From Thermaerobacter marianensis DSM 12885 (GTDB lineage: Bacteria; Bacillota; Sulfobacillia; Thermaerobacterales; Thermaerobacteraceae): a DNA stretch of 64,000 bases. The position numbers and the translations under genes are program-made. The notes under the pieces are model-generated. The model did not search any database. It worked only from the letters and a program-made list of their open reading frames with translations, and was not told the DNA's origin. The DNA lies in contig NC_014831.1 in assembly GCF_000184705.1 (NCBI RefSeq), positions 2,046,001 through 2,110,000 on the forward strand, read 5' to 3'. Of the stretch, positions 28,219 through 36,303 are shown in pieces (position 1 is the stretch's first letter; each line of letters begins with the position of its first letter).

Positions 28219-28400
28219 GGCGCATCCCCCTATGCTGAAGCCGTCCGGGTCCAAGCCGGCGACCCGGATCGGGTGAAAAGTTTCGTTTGGATCCCTGTTC
28301 CATCCTTTCGCGCCAGGATGCCGGCCTGACGTCACCACCCCGGTGGACGAGGTGCGATGACCTGGCGTACGGTTTTAGTGGGGAAGGATCGACTGCAAGG

Positions 28401-29384
28401 ATGGAGATGCCTTTGGCACCAGCCGGCCTCATCGCCCTCGGCTTCGTCGTGGGCGCCTTCGGCACGTTGATCGGGGCGGGAGGGGGGTTCCTCCTGGTTC
28501 CCGTCCTCGCCTTGCTCTACCCGGCGGATGACCCCGGCACCCTGACGGGGATCTCCCTGCTGGTGGTCGCCGTCAACGCCCTATCGGGGTCGGTGGCCTA
28601 CGCCCGCATGGGACGGATCGACTTCCGGGCCGGCGCCTGGTTCGCCGTGGCGGCGGTGCCGGGAGCCATCCTGGGGGCATGGGCCTCGACCTTGATGTCC
28701 CGGCGGGTCTTCGAGGCGCTGCTGGGAATGCTGATGGTGGTGGCGGCGGTGTGGCTGTTGTCCCGGGCCCACCGGCCGGCGGCGGCCGGGATGGGTCCGG
28801 CCGTGGCGCGTCCAACGGGGACGGGAACAACCCCCGACCTGGCCGCGGGACAAGGTCCCGGTGGACAAGGTGCGGTGGAACCCCACGCGGCGGCGGGCCC
28901 CGCCGGGGGCGCGGCCGTTCCCCAACCGGCGGATGGTCCCACCCCGGCGAACCAACTGCATGCCGGCCAGGACCTGGCCGCAGATCGCAGCGCAGCCGGA
29001 GCGGCACGGGGCCGGACCCTCCTCCGGGGGATGGCGCTCAGCTTCCTGGTCGGCGTGGTGTCGAGTTTGCTGGGCATCGGTGGCGGGATCATCCACGTGC
29101 CGCTGCTGGTCACCCTGCTGGACTACCCGGTCCACGTGGCGACGGCCACCTCCCACTTCGTGCTGGCCCTGACGGGTTGGGCGGGGGTTGCCGTCCACGC
29201 CTGGGCGGGGACGTATCATCACGGTCTCCGCCGGGCCGCCCTTCTGGCCACGGGCGTGATTCCGGGCGCCCAGCTGGGCGCCGTGCTCTCGCGCCGGGTC
29301 GACGACCGCTGGATCCTGCGGGGGCTGGCCTTCGGCCTGTTGTTGGCCGGGGTGCGGGTGCTGGCCGCGGCAGCGGGGGCGTGA
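28401..29384 (+). CDS. TauE/SafE-family membrane permease
   Basis: 327 residues. Two homologous membrane halves: LIALGFVVGAFGTLIGAGGGFLL is the first repeat and ALSFLVGVVSSLLGIGGGIIHVP the second, the conserved GxGGG-type motifs of TauE/SafE exporters of sulfite, sulfoacetate or related anions. An Ala/Gly/Pro/Thr-rich linker of about 80 residues separates the halves. ATG 28401 has AAGG just before it; ATG 28407 is an alternative. Its last 275 bases overlap the convergent DUF488 frame. Confidence 0.88.
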   Translation: MEMPLAPAGLIALGFVVGAFGTLIGAGGGFLLVPVLALLYPADDPGTLTGISLLVVAVNALSGSVAYARMGRIDFRAGAWFAVAAVPGAILGAWASTLMSRRVFEALLGMLMVVAAVWLLSRAHRPAAAGMGPAVARPTGTGTTPDLAAGQGPGGQGAVEPHAAAGPAGGAAVPQPADGPTPANQLHAGQDLAADRSAAGAARGRTLLRGMALSFLVGVVSSLLGIGGGIIHVPLLVTLLDYPVHVATATSHFVLALTGWAGVAVHAWAGTYHHGLRRAALLATGVIPGAQLGAVLSRRVDDRWILRGLAFGLLLAGVRVLAAAAGA

Positions 29385-29766
29385 CGGGGCCTCCTGGTTT
29401 CTCTCCGAATTGCTGCAGCAACCACTGGCGCAGGACGGGGACATGGCTCCGCGCCGGCTCCCGTGCGGCCGTGAGCAGCACCACCGCGGCGTACTCCCGG
29501 CAGGTGGCGAGGACGGGTGCGACGGAGGCCTCGTCCAGGGCGTCGAGTTCGTCCGCGTAACGCTGCTGGAAGGCTTCCCAGCGCCCCTCCGGGTCCTGGT
29601 GGAACCAGCGGCGCAGGGCGTCGCTGGGGGTGAGATCCTTCCACCACGCGTCCCACGGCGCCCCTTCCTTGCGGATGCCACGGGGCCACAGCCGGTCGAC
29701 CAGGACGCGGTACGCGCCGGGTGGCACCGGTTCGTCCCCGTAGACGCGACGGACCAGCAGCTCCAC
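29110..29766 (-). CDS. DUF488 family protein with antisense-coded tail
   Basis: The first 125 residues form a normal DUF488 protein: LLVRRVYGDEPVPPGAYRVLVDRLWPRG, ending VLRQWLLQQFG. GTG 29766 follows AGAGGTGGG. No stop occurs where the family normally ends (near 29390). The frame runs on for about 90 more residues of Pro/Arg/Gly-rich sequence, antisense to the end of the TauE/SafE gene. Either the stop was lost by mutation and the tail is translated, or an unseen frameshift ends it earlier. DUF488 function is unknown. Confidence 0.75.
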   Translation of the reverse strand: MELLVRRVYGDEPVPPGAYRVLVDRLWPRGIRKEGAPWDAWWKDLTPSDALRRWFHQDPEGRWEAFQQRYADELDALDEASVAPVLATCREYAAVVLLTAAREPARSHVPVLRQWLLQQFGEKPGGPVTPPLPRPAPAPRPTTGRRPAPAGSSGRRPGARARRPAGRPESRPWPEGRPGGDRDDTSPPRRGRQPPPNPSGPARSGRWPSPRGPGSPAG

Positions 29767-29926
29767 CGGCCCACCTCTAGCGGAGGATGGTTCCCTCGAG
29801 AGTCAAGCCCCGTTTGGGGTGGCTCGCTCCGTTCATTGTGACATACCACCGGGGTGTGACATCACCAACCGGGCATGTCGCTGGTGCATGCCCAGCGAAG
29901 GAGAACGGAGCCAGTAGACTAACCCG

Positions 29927-30694
29927 TTAACCTGTCAAGGCCACCGCCATCCCGCTGGCGACCAGGGCGAGGGCCCAGACCAGGTCCAGGTTCACCCAGG
30001 CCCGGCGCAGAAAGAGCAAGCCGAGGCGATGGTACACGAGCCAGGCGACGGCCCCAGCGACCAGGAGCATGCTGCTGGCGTGGAGGGCGGTGGTCAGGGC
30101 CAGGTTGAAGATCCCCGGCGCCGAGGTCGAGGAGGCGGGAGCAGCCAGGCCGGCGGCGTGCACCCCGGACACGGCACCCGCCAAGCTCGCAGTCCCCTCT
30201 CTGGCGGACACGGCGACGCGTTCCCCATGGGCCACGATCGTCACCCCGTCCCCTTGCCACCAGAGGAGTGGCGCCAGCATCAACCCTGCCCCGTGGGCCG
30301 TGGCCATGAGGAAGGACCACAGCGCCAGGTCCCGGAACCCCACCTGCATCCCCACCCGTCCCCCGGCGTGGCGGGACCGGATCAGGTGGAACAGGCCGTA
30401 CCCCACCAGCAGCGCCGCCACCCCGTAGCGCACGGGCCGGGCGGGCAGGACGGCCTGGGCCCCCCACAGTAGGGCCAGGACCAGCCCGACGGACGCCGCG
30501 TGGCCGAGCCCGATGGGCAGCAGGGCCCATATCACCCGCCGCCCGCTCCGGGCGTGCATGCCCAGGGCCACGGCGAAGAGCCAGCCCATGGCCGGGTTCA
30601 GGCCGTGATAGGCACCGAGCAGGATCAGGGCCAGCCAGGGCCACGGGCTCCCGCCGTGGGCTGCGCTCATGGCCTGTTGCAGGTGGTCGTGCAT
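29927..30694 (-). CDS. TauE/HupE-like integral membrane protein
   Basis: 255 residues from ATG 30694, behind GAGGGGCC. It opens WPWLALILLGAYHGLNPAMGWLFAVALG, then about six membrane helices with GLGHAASVGLVLALL and FLMATAHGAGLMLAPLL. The His-containing helices (AYHGLNP, GLGHA, ATAHGAG) recall nickel/cobalt or HupE/UreJ-type permeases, but the exact family is not certain. The 160 bases upstream of the DUF488 start contain a 7-bp hairpin GGGCATG/CATGCCC at 29871-29893. Confidence 0.72.
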   Translation of the reverse strand: MHDHLQQAMSAAHGGSPWPWLALILLGAYHGLNPAMGWLFAVALGMHARSGRRVIWALLPIGLGHAASVGLVLALLWGAQAVLPARPVRYGVAALLVGYGLFHLIRSRHAGGRVGMQVGFRDLALWSFLMATAHGAGLMLAPLLWWQGDGVTIVAHGERVAVSAREGTASLAGAVSGVHAAGLAAPASSTSAPGIFNLALTTALHASSMLLVAGAVAWLVYHRLGLLFLRRAWVNLDLVWALALVASGMAVALTG

Positions 30695-30859
30695 CGAGGG
30701 CCCCTCCGGCAGCCTCGACCTTGACGCAAGGCCAGACGGCACCGCCCGCAAGTGCCGGAGCCGCTCGGTTACCGCGGCCCCCGGCGCCCCGCCGCGGGCG
30801 CCGTGTTCGTCCGAAAGCCCCGCCCATCGCCATGGCGCCCCGACGGGACGCCGATCCCG

Positions 30860-32260
30860 TCACGAAGGGAAGCAGAACGAATCCGACGAGCTGTCACCGC
30901 CCTGCAGCCGCACCTGGTGCGGCCGGCTCTCGCCGAACTCGACGAAGAACCCGGGGTCCACCGCCAGGCCGCCGGCCGGGTCGGCGTCCAGCTTGACGAG
31001 CCACCCCCGCAGTCCCGGATAGAACTGGTCGTCCCACGTGCTGTAGAGGGAGTTGGTGACGTAAACCCGCCGCCCGTCGCGGCTGACCTCGACCATCTGC
31101 GGACCGCCGGTCAGAGGCCCCGCCGCCGGATGGGCTGCCCGCCGCACCACGCCGCCGAGCCGCACCGACCCCGTCAGCTTCGGGTGGAAGGGGTCCGACA
31201 CGTCGTACTGGCGCAACTCGCCGGTGCCCCAGCACGAGACGTAGAGGAAACGGTCGTCCAGGGACAGGTTGATGTCGGTGATGAGCGGCGGCACCGCGCC
31301 CAGGGGCTTGAGGATGTCCGGCAGGGCGTCCTTGTCCTCGACGGGTTCGGCCGGGATCTCGATCACCTTCCGCACCGCCCAGCGGTCACCGTCCCGGTAC
31401 CAGACCCAGACCGAGCCCGAGAGGTCCTCGACGCTCACGACCACGCCGACGAACCCGTACGCCTTGCTGGGGTCGTGGGCGGGCCGCAGTTCGAGCACCA
31501 TCTGGTGCTGGTCGCCCAGGTCGACCTCCTGGACGTGGCGGCGCCGGCGCAGGTCCCAGAAGTGCAGCCGGTGCCCGTAGCGGCGACTGACCACGTCGTC
31601 CAGATCGAGGCCGCCCTCGAACAGCGACGGGGCGCCCCACTCGCTGGTGACCACGGTGTCGTAGCCCAGGTGCCACCAGAAGTCGTAGGCGTAGACCTGC
31701 GGGCCGCGGTCGACCTCCCAGCGGCCGAGGACCTCGAAGCTGTCGTGGTCGAGGATGAGGATGCCGCCGGGGCCGTCGCCGTCCTGACCCCCTTCACCCC
31801 GTCCGCCCAAGGCGCTGACGTAGATGCCGTCGGGCCCGCAGTGGACCGTGTGCAGCCGGGAGTAGCCGGCGCGGCGCAGCACCTCCTCCGGCTCGATCAC
31901 CTTGACCAGCCGCGGCTCGGCGGGATTCGGCTTGGTGTCGAGGATGTAGATCCGGGACGAACGCAGCCCCGGCACCAGCAGGTAGCGCCGCTCCACGTGG
32001 GGGTGGGGCGCGAAGGGGCACAGGGCCGAGCTGCAGGCGTTCCATCCGAAGTGGTGCACTTCGTCACCGGTGTAGGGGAAGTCCAGGGTGTGGACCACCC
32101 GGCCGTAGGTGGCGGAGCGGGGGTCGACGTCCACTACGGCGAAGCCGTCGGGCCTGCCGCCGGTGCGGAGCAGGGCCACGTACGCCAGGCCCTCCCGCGG
32201 CGCCTCCATGGCGAGGCGCGGGGAGGGGTAGAAGGTGGGATCGGGGCGCCAGACGGGCAT
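30860..32260 (-). CDS. Selenium-binding protein / methanethiol oxidase (SBP56 family)
   Basis: 466 residues from ATG 32260; the AAGGAGG site runs directly into a GGACGAAC word before the start. SBP56 beta-propeller hallmarks: EVHHFGWNACSSALC, AYDFWWHLGYDTVVTSEWG, LITDINLSLDDRFLYVSCWGTGELRQYD, VYVTNSLYSTWDDQFYPG and the C-terminal RPHQVRLQGGD with a Cys near the end. Bacterial members oxidise methanethiol to formaldehyde, H2S and H2O2. No signal peptide is seen. An inverted repeat with an FNR/CRP-like layout lies about 100 bases upstream. Confidence 0.92.
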   Translation of the reverse strand: MPVWRPDPTFYPSPRLAMEAPREGLAYVALLRTGGRPDGFAVVDVDPRSATYGRVVHTLDFPYTGDEVHHFGWNACSSALCPFAPHPHVERRYLLVPGLRSSRIYILDTKPNPAEPRLVKVIEPEEVLRRAGYSRLHTVHCGPDGIYVSALGGRGEGGQDGDGPGGILILDHDSFEVLGRWEVDRGPQVYAYDFWWHLGYDTVVTSEWGAPSLFEGGLDLDDVVSRRYGHRLHFWDLRRRRHVQEVDLGDQHQMVLELRPAHDPSKAYGFVGVVVSVEDLSGSVWVWYRDGDRWAVRKVIEIPAEPVEDKDALPDILKPLGAVPPLITDINLSLDDRFLYVSCWGTGELRQYDVSDPFHPKLTGSVRLGGVVRRAAHPAAGPLTGGPQMVEVSRDGRRVYVTNSLYSTWDDQFYPGLRGWLVKLDADPAGGLAVDPGFFVEFGESRPHQVRLQGGDSSSDSFCFPS

Positions 32261-32356
32261 GTTCGTCCCTCCTTGGCGTATGGCGTTCCGTGGGGGTCCC
32301 CGTCACGTTCTGCAACTGCTTTACCCTTCTATGTTAACTATGCCGATAGGTTTTAT

Positions 32357-32370
32357 ATGACTTGTGTCAT
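32357..32370 (-). promoter_or_regulatory. Inverted repeat upstream of SBP56 gene
   Basis: ATGAC-TTGT-GTCAT, a 5-4-5 inverted repeat in AT-rich DNA about 100 bases before the SBP56 start. The spacing resembles FNR/CRP-family sites (TTGAC-N4-GTCAA). Such control would suit a methanethiol oxidase, but no regulator is identified. Confidence 0.4.
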
Positions 32371-32385
32371 TATGGCGAATCCTAA

Positions 32386-32778
32386 CCCTGGTGGTCAAGA
32401 TGGCGAAGAGGGGGCTTCTTTTTTGCAACCTGTGCGGTCATCGCCTTGCCTGCCCTCATCCGCTCCAAACCCGTCGTCATCCTGGATCCCGAGGCCGTCG
32501 AGGTACGGTCGTCCGCCTTCGGCCGGGTCCGGATCCCCTGGAACGACGTCGACCACCTGGTGATCGGGAAGGTCTTCGGCCAGCGGATGCTGGGCATCGT
32601 CCCGAAGGACATAGAGGCGTGGCTTGCCACCCACTCCCCGGCGGCGCGGGTGCTCCTCGAGGCCAATCGCGCGTATGGGGCGCCCTACTGGGTCGCGGAG
32701 TCGACCCTGCCCGGCACGTGCGAGGAACTGGCCTCCTTGATGCAGCGGTACCGGCCGGTGGCGGTGATCCAACTGTAA
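32386..32778 (+). pseudogene. 5'-truncated PH-like membrane protein
   Basis: Reading from 32386, the frame gives one hydrophobic segment (GGFFFATCAVIALPALI) and then a PH-like domain (KPVVILDPEAVEVRSSAFG, RVRIPWNDVDHLVIGKVFG). It ends in VAVIQL at 32778. Relatives (STM3941-type) have two membrane helices before this domain. Here an in-frame TAA at 32383 cuts off the first one, and the only start, TTG 32446, would delete the second helix and lacks an RBS. I read it as a decayed gene, though a 110-residue soluble product cannot be excluded. Confidence 0.55.
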
Positions 32779-32913
32779 CGGGCCACGGCCACCAGGGTAT
32801 TGCGTCCGTCGTCGTTCATTGCCCCGCAAGCGGCCGGCTCCTCCGTTATTGAGTCCGCTCCGTCACCTTTGCCCGTCCCTGGAGGCCTCCGGTCCCTCGC
32901 CGCCTCTCATCCC

Positions 32914-33588
32914 TCACGGCCGCCCTTCCCTCGTGACCGCCCACTCTCGCCGCAGGATGGCGTACAGGCACAGATCGACGAACCGCCCCTTGCTGTACAT
33001 CACCTCCCGCAGCAGCCCCTCGTACCGCATCCCGGCCTTCTCCATCACCCGTGCCGACGCCCGGTTCTCCGGGATGCACCGTGCCTCGATGCGGTTGAGC
33101 CCCATTCGCGTGAACCCGTACGCCACAACGGCCCGTACGGCCTCCGTCATCAGGCCCCGGCCCCAGTAGGACCGACCCATGGCGTAGCCGAGCTCGGCCC
33201 GGGCGTGCCGGGGCGCCCAGGCAACGAAGCCCGTGGTCCCGATGACCCGCCCCGCCTCCCGCAGGACCATGGCCCACGGGGCGATCTGGTCCTCTTCATA
33301 GGCCTGGACTTGGGCCTCCACGAAGGCACGACTGTCCTCGAGGCTTCGGTGGGCCTCCCAGGTGGTGTACCGGGCCACCTCCGGGTCCGAGGCGTAGCGG
33401 TAGACGTCGTCCACGTCGTCAAGCGTGAGCGGCCGGAGAACCAGGCGGGCCGTCTCCAGCACCGGCAGGTTGCGGAAGAACCCGGCCCGCAGCTCGGGGT
33501 CCGGCGCCCGCTCCGCGGGCTGGCCATCCCGTCCGGTACCCGGGGGATGCTCGGGCTCCTTCGGCCCGTTGGATCCGTGCATCGTCAC
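32914..33588 (-). CDS. GNAT acetyltransferase, RimJ/RimL type
   Basis: 224 residues from GTG 33588 (GGGGGAG seven bases upstream). RimJ-like core: LETARLVLRPLTLDDVDDVYRY, GTTGFVAWAPRHARAELGYAM, the acetyl-CoA loop RSYWGRGLMTEAVRAVVAY, and NRIEARCIPENRASARVMEKAG. Probable N-terminal or side-chain acetylation of a protein, or of an antibiotic. The first 40 residues are a polar extension. No partner gene is nearby. Confidence 0.9.
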   Translation of the reverse strand: MTMHGSNGPKEPEHPPGTGRDGQPAERAPDPELRAGFFRNLPVLETARLVLRPLTLDDVDDVYRYASDPEVARYTTWEAHRSLEDSRAFVEAQVQAYEEDQIAPWAMVLREAGRVIGTTGFVAWAPRHARAELGYAMGRSYWGRGLMTEAVRAVVAYGFTRMGLNRIEARCIPENRASARVMEKAGMRYEGLLREVMYSKGRFVDLCLYAILRREWAVTREGRP

Positions 33589-33749
33589 CGGTATCTCCCC
33601 CATCCTTGCGAGCAAACACTACCTTCCGAGCGAACACGACCAGAGTTCGCACGTGAGAGTGAACGAAACGCCCATGCCGATCATTGAGGCAAGGTTTAAA
33701 GGCTATTGAGCCACCACCGGCATCCCACGTCAACACGCGGGGGCGAGCC

Positions 33750-33868
33750 GTCGCTCCGGCTCGCCTCCGCCGTCTTCCGTTGCTGCCGATCCGCATGAGC
33801 TCGTGCGGACACGGCTCCCAGCGTCGCTCCGGCTCGCCTCCGCCATCGTCCGTTGCTGCCCATCCGCA
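33750..33868. repeat. Two imperfect 46-bp direct repeats, period 73
   Basis: 33750-33795 and 33823-33868 both start GTCGCTCCGGCTCGCCTCCG and end ATCCGCA, differing at three of 46 positions. The 27 bases between are unrelated. No gene spans them convincingly. They may be the remains of a duplicated segment. Confidence 0.75.
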
Positions 33869-34174
33869 CCCTGCTGCGGATGCCGGCACAACCGGGCTGC
33901 CCCGTCTACTCCCGCGAGTTCGTCACCGTACGGTCCCGTCACACCTTCCCGTCATACCTTCCGGCTCAGCGGCCTGCTCCAACTTACGGCCCGGCCCGTG
34001 CCCCTCCGGCCGGCGCAGTCCCGACCTCCGCAAGGTTCATGGACCGTCCGGAGGAGTTGCAGCGATTGGTCACGATTCCCAGGACCGCCCGCCGAGGTGC
34101 GGAGGAATTGCGGACCTACTGAACAATGAGGACGTATCGGGCACGCGGGGCGGCCGGGTGATATGGACCATCAA

Positions 34175-34186
34175 CGCAAGCTTGCG
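34175..34186. promoter_or_regulatory. Perfect palindrome upstream of antitoxin gene
   Basis: CGCAAGCTTGCG, 44 bases before the antitoxin start, with a possible -10 (TACGAT) at its right edge. Type II antitoxins usually bind such sites in their own promoter; here the role is inferred. Confidence 0.45.
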
Positions 34187-34229
34187 ATACGATGGATCCA
34201 CATGACGGGCAGAAGGGGGCGGCGAGCGG

Positions 34230-34565
34230 ATGAACGTGAAGGTGCCCGAGGTCATGACAGTGTCCGAGGCGGCCGCCTACCTTCGCGTCGACGAGCGGAC
34301 GGTACGCCGGCTGCTGCGCGAGGGCCGGCTGCCCGGCCGGAAGGTGGGCCGCCAGTGGCGTCTACACAAAGTTGCGCTTGACCGCTTCCTAGACGGCGAG
34401 GAGGAAGCCCAGGTCTGGCGACCGGCTGGCGTGGGGCACGACGACGAGCCCACGGCCGACGAGATCAAGGAATCCCGGCGCGCCTGGCTGGATTACCTGG
34501 CCGGCGGTGATCCCGGGCGGACGCTCGACGAACTGCGCCGCGTACTTGAAGCGCACCGTGAGTGA
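34230..34565 (+). CDS. Helix-turn-helix antitoxin (excisionase/MerR-like)
   Basis: 111 residues from ATG 34230, behind AAGGGGG. The N-terminal HTH_17 unit (VMTVSEAAAYLRVDERTVRR, LLREGRLPGRKVGRQWRLHK) is a DNA-binding excisionase-type domain. The acidic C-terminus (DDEPTADEIKESRRAWLDYL, LDELRRVLEAHRE) would wrap the toxin. Its TGA stop overlaps the toxin GTG start by eight bases, the usual coupling in toxin-antitoxin operons. Confidence 0.82.
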   Translation: MNVKVPEVMTVSEAAAYLRVDERTVRRLLREGRLPGRKVGRQWRLHKVALDRFLDGEEEAQVWRPAGVGHDDEPTADEIKESRRAWLDYLAGGDPGRTLDELRRVLEAHRE

Positions 34566-34828
34566 GTGGCGCGTCATCCTCCTGCGCCCCGCCGAACGCT
34601 ACCTTAAGCGCAATGCCTCGCCATGAACAGGAACACATCCTTGGGGCGCTGAAGCAGCTTGAGGACAACCCCGAAGAGGCCCGCCCCGAGCCGCTGGCCG
34701 GCCGCACGGCGTGGAAGCTGCGCGTGGGCGGGCGGCGGATCCTGTTCATCCCCGACCGGGAGCGCAAGCTGTTCATCGTGACCACCATCGGGCCCCGCGG
34801 CGATGTCTACAAGGGCTCGCGGCCGTAG
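34558..34828 (+). pseudogene. RelE-like toxin gene with a frameshift
   Basis: GTG 34558 gives SEWRVILLRPAERYLKRN, the classical RelE/ParE N-terminus, but stops at 34626 after 22 residues. The next frame carries the rest: PRHEQEHILGALKQLEDNP, LAGRTAWKLRVGGRRILFI and GPRGDVYKGSRP to 34828. Removing one base near 34611-34613 (CGCAATGCC to CGCATGCC) would restore LKRMPRHEQEH, as in intact relatives. So an extra A has split the gene, unless the cell reads through by frameshifting. Antitoxin upstream is intact. The mRNA interferase is probably inactive. Confidence 0.75.
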
Positions 34829-34926
34829 TGAAAGCAGAAGGCCGGGGAGCGCCGCGGCCTTTCAAACCGGCAATTCCCAGGTGATCGTTGGGGACTGCGG
34901 CCCAAAACGGGAAAGGTGGGGTCTCT

Positions 34927-35718
34927 ATGCCCCAGCGGGTTGTGTTCAGCCGCGTCCTTACTGCAATGGTGTTGGCGGCCGTCCTCGCTCTCGCGGGGGC
35001 CTGGCCGGCCACGGCGGTAGATCACCACCCGGCCCAGGTTCCACCCGAGGTCGAAAAAGCCGTCCGTGCCGACCTGTCCCGCTGGGTGGGTGTCCTCGCC
35101 AGCGATCCCCGCTCCCCTGCGCACGGCGTGGAGGACCCCGCTCGCTATACCGCCGGCGCCGGACATAGCGTCTACCGCCTCAGCCGGTTCGTCCAGCAGG
35201 GGGGCGTGGCGACCACCCTGGACCAGTTGACCGAGCCCCAGGACGTGTACCGGTTCGTCATCGAGCTTGACGGCCGGCCGGTGGGGATCGCCGAGGTCCA
35301 GCGCCAGGGCAGGCAATGGACGGTCACGGGCGTGGCCTACGACGGAGCCGGCGCGGAAGGCGGGCCGTCCTCCGCCGGGATCGCGGACCGCTTGGCCCAG
35401 GCAACGGCTGTCTTGGCCGAGCAGGGGCTCGCGGCGGACGTACGGTGGATCGACCATCCGCCGCTCCTCACCGGCTTGGCCGGAAGCGACGGCGAAGACA
35501 GCTTGTTCATCAGCCTGGGCAACCACCTCGGACTCGCGGACGGGCAGACCGCGACCCTTGGCGAGGTCAGCCACCGAATCCATCAGGCCGCCATGACGGG
35601 GGAGACGCCCGCCGCCGCGCCTGCCGCCCCCCTGGCAACGGCCCTCACCGGCGTGGGGGTGTTGGGCGCCGCTCTGGCGGCCGGCGGCTACCTCTGGCTC
35701 CGCCGCGCGGCGGGCTAG
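34927..35718 (+). CDS. Secreted, C-terminally anchored hypothetical protein
   Basis: 263 residues from ATG 34927 (AAAGGTGGGG upstream). A signal peptide is clear: RVLTAMVLAAVLALAGAWPATAVD. The extracellular part has a cystatin/PepSY-like flavour (VYRFVIELDGRPVGIAEVQ, GRQWTVTGVAYDGAG, ATAVLAEQGLAADVRWI) but no family is certain. The last 30 residues form a membrane helix (GVGVLGAALAAGGYLWL) followed by RRAAG, which would anchor it. It ends tail-to-tail with a pyruvate-oxidase-like pseudogene, the stops overlapping. Confidence 0.75.
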   Translation: MPQRVVFSRVLTAMVLAAVLALAGAWPATAVDHHPAQVPPEVEKAVRADLSRWVGVLASDPRSPAHGVEDPARYTAGAGHSVYRLSRFVQQGGVATTLDQLTEPQDVYRFVIELDGRPVGIAEVQRQGRQWTVTGVAYDGAGAEGGPSSAGIADRLAQATAVLAEQGLAADVRWIDHPPLLTGLAGSDGEDSLFISLGNHLGLADGQTATLGEVSHRIHQAAMTGETPAAAPAAPLATALTGVGVLGAALAAGGYLWLRRAAG

Positions 35719-36180
35719 GGCCGTGCCGCCCGACAAACCCCGCGCCACGGATCCAGGTGGGCCACGGGTCCGGACCGCGGGTAGGTGGTCGCCTGGCCGG
35801 CCGCCGTCAGAGTGTGGTTGAAGACCGTGCCGTCGGTGTAGACCAGATCCAGGTTGGCGTCCTGGGGCCAATGGGTGGCCCCCTTTGTCGCCGGCAGGTC
35901 GCCGGTGATGGCCAGTTAGCGGCACCCGGTCCTTGGCGGCGTCGTACACGCCGCTCAGCATCTGGATGGCAGCCGGGCCGGCGTCGCTGCAGCAGGCGGC
36001 CGTCCGGCCGCTGGGCTTGGCATAGGCCGCCGCCATGAGGGCCGCGGCTGCCTCGTGGCGTGCAGCCACGAAGCGGGGCTGGCGGTTCTGCCGCACCGCC
36101 TCCAGCAACGGGATGATGGAACCCCCCGGCACGCCGAACAGGCAGGCCCGGTGCCGGCCCGCTCGTACCGGCGCTGCCAC
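35715..36180 (-). pseudogene. Fragment of a TPP-dependent (pyruvate oxidase-like) enzyme
   Basis: One frame reads FGVPGGSIIPLLEAVRQN, FVAARHEAAAALMAAAYAK and GPAAIQMLSGVYDAAKDRVP, the N-terminal (PYR) domain of acetolactate synthase/pyruvate oxidase proteins, including the conserved RHE glutamate. Near 35927 the frame shifts; the next frame continues LAITGDLPATKGATHWPQD, LDLVYTDGTVFNHTLTAAGQ and stops at 35715. The remaining two thirds of a normal enzyme are missing. A frameshifted and truncated relic. Confidence 0.8.
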
Positions 36181-36303
36181 GGCCCGGGCCGGGGGGTCCG
36201 GTCCGTGGCGAGCCTTGCCTTCCCCGTTGACTCCCGGGGATTTGACGCCTAGGGATACGCTTCGTCCTCTTCGTCCCCACGGAGAGCGGTCGTTGCCGGC
36301 CCG

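Larger units (their letters stand above)
33589..34229. other. Gene-free region before the toxin-antitoxin pair
   Basis: About 640 bases. Frames on both strands are Arg/Pro/Ser-rich and overlap each other, with no recognisable domain. The region holds an imperfect direct repeat (33750-33868). At its end lie the near-palindrome TGATATGGACCATCA (34159-34173) and the palindrome CGCAAGCTTGCG, just ahead of the antitoxin gene. Confidence 0.5.
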
